From Amycolatopsis roodepoortensis (GTDB lineage: Bacteria > Actinomycetota > Actinomycetes > Mycobacteriales > Pseudonocardiaceae): 64,000 bases of DNA. Within the stretch, counting starts at the first letter, position 1; each line of letters begins with the position of its first letter. The position numbers and the translations under genes are program-made. Under the pieces are notes generated by a model. It had not been told where the DNA came from. It did not search any database and saw only the letters and a program-made list of their open reading frames with translations. The stretch lies in the NCBI RefSeq assembly GCF_014873915.1, contig NZ_JADBEJ010000005.1, positions 1,488,001 through 1,552,000 of the forward strand. The letters run 5' to 3'. This document shows positions 58,692 to 64,000 of this stretch, in pieces.

Positions 58692-59275
58692 CCCGTTCGG
58701 TCTCCGCCAAGGCACTCGGCCGGTCCACCGGCACGGAACGGACCCTGACCGTCCTCATCGGACTCCTCGCGCTGCTCGGCGGGGCGGCGGTGATCGTGGT
58801 GGGCGCGGGCTGGCTCGGCACACACCGGGCCGACCGGCCACTCGTGGACCCCATCGCCCTCGACTGGCTGTCGCGGCACGCGCTCGCCTCCCGGATCGGC
58901 GCCATCGTGCTCGGCGTTCTCCTGCTGTGGCTGGGACTGTGGTGGTTCTTCCGGTCGCTGCGCCCGGAGGGCCGTCCGGACCTCGATCTCGGCGACGACC
59001 TCGTGGTGACCTCCTCGGCCATCTCCGAGGCCGTCCGCGCCGACGCCGAAATCGTCGACGGGGTCGGGCGGGCCCGGGTCCGCGCGGTCGGCGACAAGGA
59101 GAACCCCGCGTTGCGGATCACGCTGTGGCTCGTCGAGGGCACCGACCTGAAACGGGTCTGGGAGCAGCTCGACCACACCGTGCTGGCCCGCGCGCGGGAG
59201 TCGCTCGGGGTGGACGTGCTGCCGACCGCCGTCCGGATCGAGCTCGACACGACCTCACCGCAACGGGTGCGCTGA
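58688..59275 (+). CDS. amaP: Alkaline shock response membrane anchor AmaP-like protein
   Basis: 195 residues with spans at about 20-44 and 72-92, then a soluble domain (DDLVVTSSAISEAVRADAEIV...ALRITLWLVEGTDLKRVWEQL). This is the AmaP arrangement: two helices in the membrane and a domain that binds Asp23. It is the last gene of the module. The ligase gene follows 28 bp later and could share the transcript. Confidence 0.85.
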   Translation: MTRSVSAKALGRSTGTERTLTVLIGLLALLGGAAVIVVGAGWLGTHRADRPLVDPIALDWLSRHALASRIGAIVLGVLLLWLGLWWFFRSLRPEGRPDLDLGDDLVVTSSAISEAVRADAEIVDGVGRARVRAVGDKENPALRITLWLVEGTDLKRVWEQLDHTVLARARESLGVDVLPTAVRIELDTTSPQRVR

Positions 59276-59303
59276 CCGCGCCCGTACGGCGAGAATGACC
59301 GTC

Positions 59304-60383
59304 ATGTCGCTTCCCTTGACGCCGCCGATCAAACCGATGCTCGCCAAACCGGCGAAGGCGATCCCCGATTCCGGCGGGCTGCTGTTCGAGCCGAAATGGG
59401 ACGGGTACCGCTGCCTGGTGTTCCGCGACGGCGACGAGCTGACCTTGCAGTCGCGGTCGGAGAAACCGCTCAACCGGTACTTCCCCGAGGTCGTGGAGCG
59501 GCTGAAGGCGGCGTTGCCCGAGCGGATCGTGCTCGACGGCGAACTGGTGGTCGCCCGGGGCGGGAAGCTGGACTTCGACGCGCTCACCGACCGGGTCCAC
59601 CCCGCCGAAAGCCGCATCAAGCTGCTGGCGGAACAGACGCCGGCGGAGTTCGTCGCCTTCGATCTGCTGGCGCTGGGCGCCGAGTCCTTTCTGGACGAGC
59701 CGACGTCGAAGCGGCGGGAACGGCTGGAGAAACTGGCCTCCGACGGCGTCCACCTGACCCCGGCCACCGCGGATCCGGCGATCGCGCGGCACTGGTTCGA
59801 ACTGTTCGAGGGAGCGGGGCTCGACGGTGTCATCGGCAAACCGCTCGACGAGCCGTACACGCCCGGCAAACGGGTGCTGCTGAAGTACAAGCACTCCCGA
59901 ACCGCCGACTGCGTGCTCGCCGGCCTGCGCTGGCACGTCGACGGCGAGCCGGGTGAGATGGTCGGCTCGTTCCTGCTCGGGCTCTACGACGAGGACGGCG
60001 TGCTGCACCACCCCGGCGTCGTCGGGTCGTTCCCGGTCACCCGGCGGCGTGAGCTGGCCGAGGAGCTGGCCCCGCTGATCACCGACGGCGCCGATCACCC
60101 CTGGCTGGGTGACAACGTGCGGGAGAACCAGCGGATCCCCGGCGGAATCACCCGATGGAAGTCCAAGGAAGCCCCGTGGGTACCGCTGAAGCTGGAGAAG
60201 GTGGTCGAGGTCGGCTACGAGCACACGGAGGCCGGATATCCGTCGCGGTTCCGGCACACCGCGCAGTTCAAACGCTGGCGTCCCGATCGCGAGCCGTCCT
60301 CCTGCACCTACGCCCAGCTCGAGGAGGTCGCCCGCTACGACCTGGACGCGGTGTTCCGCGGCGAGGTGAAACGCACCCGCTAA
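59304..60383 (+). CDS. ATP-dependent DNA ligase, LigC type
   Basis: 359 residues. Motif I is FEPKWDGYRCLVF with the adenylated Lys; SRSEKPLNRYFPE is motif Ia; LDGELVV is motif III; FVAFDLLAL, GVIGKPLDEPY and VLLKYKHSRTADCVLAG are motifs IIIa, IV and V. The OB-fold domain follows. It lacks the polymerase and nuclease domains of LigD, so it is a LigC-type accessory ligase, probably for repair or Ku-independent end joining. I prefer the ATG at 59304 (GAGA eight bases upstream); one at 59295 is possible. Confidence 0.92.
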   Translation: MSLPLTPPIKPMLAKPAKAIPDSGGLLFEPKWDGYRCLVFRDGDELTLQSRSEKPLNRYFPEVVERLKAALPERIVLDGELVVARGGKLDFDALTDRVHPAESRIKLLAEQTPAEFVAFDLLALGAESFLDEPTSKRRERLEKLASDGVHLTPATADPAIARHWFELFEGAGLDGVIGKPLDEPYTPGKRVLLKYKHSRTADCVLAGLRWHVDGEPGEMVGSFLLGLYDEDGVLHHPGVVGSFPVTRRRELAEELAPLITDGADHPWLGDNVRENQRIPGGITRWKSKEAPWVPLKLEKVVEVGYEHTEAGYPSRFRHTAQFKRWRPDREPSSCTYAQLEEVARYDLDAVFRGEVKRTR

Positions 60384-60454
60384 CCGTGTCCTGACATCCG
60401 ACCTGCGAAGCTCTGTTCCGAGCTTTGTCATGCCTTGGAAGTGAGGACCAGCCC

Positions 60455-62011
60455 GTGAGCACCGCCCGCCGCACGCCACGGCTGTTCCTGACGACCACCG
60501 TGGTGACGGCCGTGCTCGCGGGCTGCACGGCCGGGCCGTCGGTGCGGCCGGCGGTGATCGACAACGACGGCAAGCCGGATCCCGGCGGTTCGACGACGGC
60601 CCAGCAGGTCCCGCTGCCGCCGCTCGCCGAGCCGCGGTCGCCGTCGATCAAATGGGAAGACTGCGACGAAGCGACCCGCCAGCGGTTGGGGCAGCCATCC
60701 GTGCCGGACACGCTGAAGTTCTCCTGCGCCAGGGTGCCCACGACGCTCGACGCGCCGGATCTGCCCGGTCGCGGGCTCTCGCGGCTGTCGGTGGTCAAGA
60801 CCGAGGGCGGGCCGATCCCGCTCGTCGTGGTCAACGACGTCGACGGGGAGCCGGGGTCGCTGTACGCCGCGCGGCTGGCCGCGACGCTGCCGCCCGAGTT
60901 CCTGCAAAAGTTCTCGCTGATCGGCGTCGACCGGCGCGGGACGGGGACGTCGATGCCGGTGCAGTGCATCCCGGCGGAGATCCGCACCGACCTGCTCGGC
61001 GCCGATCCGGCCGCCGCCGACCTCGAAGGCGTCGTCGACGCAGCGCGCCGGGCCGGGCAGCAGTGCGCCATCGAACTGGACGACGCGCAGGTCGCGATGG
61101 ACAGCTGGCGGGCGGCGGGCGACCTCGAAGAACTCCGGGAGCAACTGGGGCTGGACAAACTGCACGCGCTGGGCCGCGGCGACGGCTCGAAGGTCCTCGC
61201 CGAATACGCCGTGCGGTTCCCGGCCCAGGTCGGCCGGGTCATGCTCGACGGGCTGCCCGACCCGGCTCCCGACGCGGCCGCCACGCAGGAATCGATCGCC
61301 GCGAGCGCGCAGGCGACCCTCGACGCGTTCGGCGCCGACTGCATCGCGCGGGGCTGCCCGATCGGCGACGCCCGCTCGGCGGTGTCCGCCGTCGCGGACC
61401 GGCTCCGGTCGGCGTCCGAGACGACCACCGACGGCGAGGAGATCACCCCGGGGATCGCGCTGTACGCCATCTACTCCGGGCTCGCGCAGCGCTCGCGCTG
61501 GGTGGAACTCGCCGAGGCGCTCAAGACCGCGCAGAACGGCGACGTCACGCCGCTGGCCGCGTTCGCCGAGCCGGTGCTGAAGGACACCAAGGCACGGCCG
61601 TCTCGGCTGGACGGCACGCTGGCGACCAAATGCAACGACAGCGCGACCCGGCTCTCGGCCGAGGAGCTCACGCGCGCGACCACGGCCCTGCGCGACAAGT
61701 ACCCGCAGTTCGGTGTCTTCGCCGCGCAACAGCTGGCCTGGTGCAGCCCGTGGCCGGTGCGCCGCGAACCGCTTCCGCCCGCGGGAGCGCCGGGCGCCCC
61801 GCCGATGCTCGTCGCGGGCACCGCGACCGACCCGGTCACGCCGGAGCAGGGAACCGGCCGGGCGGCCGACCAGATGCCGAGCGCGGTGACGATCACCTGG
61901 CAGGGTGCGGGGCACGGCGCGCTGAGCCTCTCGCCGTGTGTCACGGACGCGACGCGGGCCTTCCTGATCGACGGGAAGGTGCCCGTCGACGGGACCCTCT
62001 GCCCGGCCTGA
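60455..62011 (+). CDS. Tripeptidyl-aminopeptidase-like lipoprotein without catalytic serine
   Basis: 518 residues. A lipoprotein signal ends VTAVLAGC with the modified Cys 24. The alpha/beta hydrolase of the SlpD/TAP family follows: FSLIGVDRRGTGTSMPVQC is the oxyanion strand, TATDPVTPEQG the Asp and GAGHGALSLSPC the His. The nucleophile elbow, normally GxSxG, reads LGRGDGSKV, with Gly 242 where Ser is expected (codon GGC, 61178-61180). It may be a peptide-binding pseudoenzyme or use another residue. The GTG at 60455 follows GTGAGGACC. The disulfide Cys residues of the family are kept. Confidence 0.85.
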   Translation: MSTARRTPRLFLTTTVVTAVLAGCTAGPSVRPAVIDNDGKPDPGGSTTAQQVPLPPLAEPRSPSIKWEDCDEATRQRLGQPSVPDTLKFSCARVPTTLDAPDLPGRGLSRLSVVKTEGGPIPLVVVNDVDGEPGSLYAARLAATLPPEFLQKFSLIGVDRRGTGTSMPVQCIPAEIRTDLLGADPAAADLEGVVDAARRAGQQCAIELDDAQVAMDSWRAAGDLEELREQLGLDKLHALGRGDGSKVLAEYAVRFPAQVGRVMLDGLPDPAPDAAATQESIAASAQATLDAFGADCIARGCPIGDARSAVSAVADRLRSASETTTDGEEITPGIALYAIYSGLAQRSRWVELAEALKTAQNGDVTPLAAFAEPVLKDTKARPSRLDGTLATKCNDSATRLSAEELTRATTALRDKYPQFGVFAAQQLAWCSPWPVRREPLPPAGAPGAPPMLVAGTATDPVTPEQGTGRAADQMPSAVTITWQGAGHGALSLSPCVTDATRAFLIDGKVPVDGTLCPA

Positions 62012-62024
62012 GCCCCGTCGGCCT

Positions 62025-62267
62025 CTACTGCCGGTAAGACTCCACCTCGGAGATCGGCCGCGCCGTGGCCTGGTCCGGGTCGTCGTCGAACTCCACCCGC
62101 GCCCGCCGCTGCCGCAGCAGGTCCCAGCACTGGTCCAGCTGCTGTTCCACACTCGCGAGCCGGGACCGGTCGTCCGAGCTCAGCCCGGTGCCGATCGCCC
62201 GCGAACGGAGTTCGTGCTCCTCGCTGACCAGCTCGTCGATCCGGCTGAGGATGTCCCCGTCGGCCAT
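62025..62267 (-). CDS. DUF2630 family protein
   Basis: 80 residues, all helical and charged. ILSRIDELVSEEHELRSR and SRLASVEQQLDQCWDLLRQR form a helical hairpin, typical of DUF2630. Function unknown. The ATG at 62267 has AGGAGG at ideal spacing. Divergent from trxA across 90 bp that contain the SigR-type promoter of the latter. The C-terminus reads ATARPISEVESYRQ. Confidence 0.88.
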   Translation of the reverse strand: MADGDILSRIDELVSEEHELRSRAIGTGLSSDDRSRLASVEQQLDQCWDLLRQRRARVEFDDDPDQATARPISEVESYRQ

Positions 62268-62305
62268 CTGCGCCTCCTGCGAAACGTGGGTTGCTCCATC
62301 CGAGA

Positions 62306-62348
62306 CGCTACGCGCACTCGCGGGAATGCGCGTAGCGCCCGATTCGTT
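62306..62348 (+). promoter_or_regulatory. SigR-type promoter of trxA overlapped by a 10-bp inverted repeat
   Basis: GGGAAT (62322-62327), an 18-bp spacer and GTT (62346-62348) match the SigR/SigH consensus for thiol-oxidative stress. The start codon follows 10 bases after GTT, so the mRNA is probably leaderless. An inverted repeat CGCTACGCGC (62306-62315) / GCGCGTAGCG (62328-62337) overlaps the -35 and spacer and may be an extra operator. Confidence 0.72.
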
Positions 62349-62357
62349 ACGCCGGAC

Positions 62358-62714
62358 ATGAGCACTGTGGAGCTGACCGCCGCCAACTTCGATCAGGTCG
62401 TGTCGGAGAACGACTTCGTGATCATCGACTTCTGGGCGGACTGGTGCATGCCGTGCCGCCAGTTCGCGCCGACCTACGAGAAGGTGTCGGGCAACCACGA
62501 CGACATCGTCTTCGCGAGCGTCGACACCGAGGCCGAGCAGCAGCTGGCCGCCGCCTTCGACGTGCGTTCGATCCCCACCCTCGCGGTGATCCGCGACAAG
62601 ACGGTGATCTACGCGCAGCCGGGCGCGCTGCCCGAGAAGACGCTCGAAGACCTCATCCAGCAGGCGCGCGACGTCGACATGGACAAGCTCAAGGAAGAGG
62701 CCCAGGAGGCCTGA
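62358..62714 (+). CDS. trxA: Thioredoxin
   Basis: 118 residues. IIDFWADWCMPCRQFAPTY holds the redox pair in WCMPC, where typical thioredoxin is WCGPC, so the potential may differ. DVRSIPTLAVIRD has the cis-Pro. The C-terminal helix (LEDLIQQARDVDMDKLKEEAQ) is longer than usual. It reduces protein disulfides with electrons from thioredoxin reductase. The SigR-type promoter predicts induction by thiol oxidants. Confidence 0.92.
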   Translation: MSTVELTAANFDQVVSENDFVIIDFWADWCMPCRQFAPTYEKVSGNHDDIVFASVDTEAEQQLAAAFDVRSIPTLAVIRDKTVIYAQPGALPEKTLEDLIQQARDVDMDKLKEEAQEA

Positions 62715-62725
62715 CGAGCATGGAG

Positions 62726-62766
62726 AAGGCGCCCTTCCCGGCGGGTTTCGCCGGGAAGGGCGCCTT
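62726..62766. terminator. Hairpin terminator
   Basis: Exact 18-bp arms (AAGGCGCCCTTCCCGGCG and complement; 62726-62743 and 62749-62766), loop GGTTT, followed by TGTCTTT. It lies between the convergent stops of trxA and the proline dehydrogenase gene. Confidence 0.78.
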
Positions 62767-62801
62767 TGTCTTTCAGCGGAACAGTGCCACCGGGGAGCGG
62801 G

Positions 62802-63731
62802 TCAGCCCCGGGTGGCGAGTCCGCGCAGGAAGAACGCCAGGTTCGCCGGGCGTTCCGCCAGCCTGCGCATGAAATAGCCGTACCATTCGTCGCCGTAGGG
62901 GACGTAGACGCGCATCGTCTTGCCGTCGCCCGCGATCCGGCGCTGCTCTTCGGGACGGATCCCGTACAGCATCTGGAATTCGTGGTCGTCCGCCTTGCGG
63001 CCCGCGTCGGCCGCAAGCTTCTCGGCGATCGCGATCATCCGCGGGTCGTGCGAGGCGACCATCGGATAACCCTTGCCCTGCATGAGGATCTTCAGGCAGC
63101 GCACGTAGGACCTGTCCACTTCGGACTTGTCCTGGAACGCGACCTCCTCGGGTTCGGCGTACGCACCCTTGCACAGCCGGACGCGGGAACCCTCGGCCGC
63201 CAGGTCGCGGCAGTCCTGCTCGGTGCGCCGCAGGTAGGCCTGCAGCACCGCGCCGACCCAGGGGTACTCGGTGCGCAGCTCCTTGAGGATGCCCAGCGTC
63301 GAGTCGGTGGTGGTGTGGTCCTCCATGTCGAGGGTCACCGTGGCACCGACCGCTTCGGCCGCCGCGCAGATCTTGCGGGCGTTCTCCAGCGCGACCTTCT
63401 CCCCGTCGACGGGGAGGAACTGCCCGACCGCCGACAGCTTCACCGAGACGTCCGCGCCGAACGCGAGGCCGTCGGCCGCCAGCGCGGTCAGCAGTTCCTC
63501 GTAGGCGCGGACCGTGGTCGCGGCCTGCTCGGCATCGGTGGTGTCCTCGCCGAGGTGGTCGAGGGTGACCCGGAGGCCCTGGTCGGCCAGTTCGCGGACC
63601 ACCCGGGCGGCGTCGGGCGTCTTCGCGCCGGCGACGAACCGGCTGACCACCGATCGGGTGGCGGGGACGACCTCGACCAGCTTGCGCATCCGCTGGGATC
63701 GAGCGGCGGCGAGCAACGGGGCACGCAACAT
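62802..63731 (-). CDS. putB: Proline dehydrogenase
   Basis: 309 residues, monofunctional. It oxidises proline to pyrroline-5-carboxylate with FAD. LGEDTTDAEQAATTV, KLSAVGQFLPVDG, TLDMEDHTTTDSTL, LQAYLRRTEQDC, RLCKGAYAEPEEVAFQ and the C-terminal RVYVPYGDEWYGYFMRRLAERP are the family blocks, the last with the substrate-binding Arg pair. AGGAG precedes ATG by six bases. It lies 18 bp downstream of pruA and shares its operon. Confidence 0.94.
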   Translation of the reverse strand: MLRAPLLAAARSQRMRKLVEVVPATRSVVSRFVAGAKTPDAARVVRELADQGLRVTLDHLGEDTTDAEQAATTVRAYEELLTALAADGLAFGADVSVKLSAVGQFLPVDGEKVALENARKICAAAEAVGATVTLDMEDHTTTDSTLGILKELRTEYPWVGAVLQAYLRRTEQDCRDLAAEGSRVRLCKGAYAEPEEVAFQDKSEVDRSYVRCLKILMQGKGYPMVASHDPRMIAIAEKLAADAGRKADDHEFQMLYGIRPEEQRRIAGDGKTMRVYVPYGDEWYGYFMRRLAERPANLAFFLRGLATRG

Positions 63732-63749
63732 CACGGACTCCTGGAGAAC

Positions 63750-64000
63750 TCAGCCCTGGTGGGGGTAGCGGACGCTGGTGGGCGGAACGAAGGTCTCCTT
63801 GACCGAGCGCGGGCTCGTCCAGCGGAGCAGGTTGAACACCGAACCGGCCTTGTCGTTGGTGCCGGACGCGCGGGCACCGCCGAAGGGCTGCTGGCCGACG
63901 ACCGCGCCGGTCGGCTTGTCGTTGACGTAGAAGTTGCCGGCGGCGAAGCGCAGCGCCTCGGACGCCTTCGCGACGGCCGTGCGGTCGTTCGCGATGACCG
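63750..64000 (-). CDS. pruA: P5C dehydrogenase, C-terminal part only (gene cut by window edge)
   Basis: The last 82 codons plus stop, reading NFYVNDKPTGAVVGQQPFGG and ARASGTNDKAG, then NLLRWTSPRSVKETF, are the C-terminal signature of L-glutamate-gamma-semialdehyde dehydrogenase. It oxidises the product of proline dehydrogenase and of RocD to glutamate with NAD+. The frame runs past base 64000, so the truncation is an artefact of the window and not of the gene. Confidence 0.93.
   Translation of the reverse strand, partial: VIANDRTAVAKASEALRFAAGNFYVNDKPTGAVVGQQPFGGARASGTNDKAGSVFNLLRWTSPRSVKETFVPPTSVRYPHQG

Overview
The window is a 64 kb piece of a high-GC actinomycete chromosome. A mycothiol-dependent enzyme, an F420-type luciferase-like oxidoreductase, a 13E12/DUF222 HNH protein, an Rv2578c-type radical SAM protein with an intein, a SigR-type promoter, IdeR/DmdR-type and LexA-type boxes and an actinobacterial Asp23/AmaP stress module together point to the Pseudonocardiaceae. 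The repeat families and gene order look like Amycolatopsis; that genus assignment is my inference. I see no rRNA, tRNA, CRISPR array, insertion sequence or prophage.

Layout. 1-3.2 kb: mycothiol-dependent isomerase-family protein, secreted endonuclease/exonuclease/phosphatase protein, and a small membrane protein plus TetR regulator behind two palindromic operators. 3.2-11.2 kb (minus): a GrpB-methyltransferase fusion, then the conserved block DUF948, DUF6167-like, alaS, ruvX, mltG, aroE. 11.3-18.2 kb: Tat-exported phospholipase C, a VOC protein and a secreted GH18 chitinase with a possible DasR site. 18.3-27.5 kb (minus): a ten-gene overlapping operon encoding a BMP-type nucleoside ABC importer, a nucleoside phosphorylase, a DszC/acyl-CoA dehydrogenase-like flavoprotein, and MtnA, MtnC, MtnB and MtnD. 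It reads as uptake and salvage of methylthioadenosine. 27.5-31.5 kb: Tat-exported purple acid phosphatase-like protein, an SOS-type leaderless DUF222/HNH gene and a repeat-rich non-coding zone. 31.5-38.5 kb (minus): rarA, SGNH hydrolase, phosphotransferase, DUF389 membrane protein, aspS and a MerB-fold protein.

38.8-43.2 kb: the intein-split radical SAM gene under a LexA-type box, a sucrase/ferredoxin-like gene under a possible iron box, and a JmjC/cupin oxygenase coupled to an unannotated 43-residue peptide. The last pair is the best candidate for an undescribed system. 43.3-49.7 kb: paired fluoride channels, a MarR/FAD-oxidoreductase divergent pair with a 37-bp operator palindrome, LLM oxidoreductase, prolyl oligopeptidase and PPK2. 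49.8-55.2 kb: rocD, DUF2252, D-amino-acid-oxidase-like protein, PAP2 phosphatase and zapE. 55.3-59.3 kb: pyrimidine-reductase-like gene, ECF sigma factor and a seven-gene Asp23/AmaP envelope-stress cluster. 59.3-64 kb: LigC-type DNA ligase, a lipoprotein hydrolase lacking its serine, DUF2630, thioredoxin under a SigR-type promoter, proline dehydrogenase and the end of P5C dehydrogenase, cut by the window edge.

Convergent gene pairs are separated by long, near-perfect hairpins of a few recurring families, two of which show compensatory base changes. Palindromic repeats and duplicated gene tails fill the few intergenic gaps longer than 300 bp.
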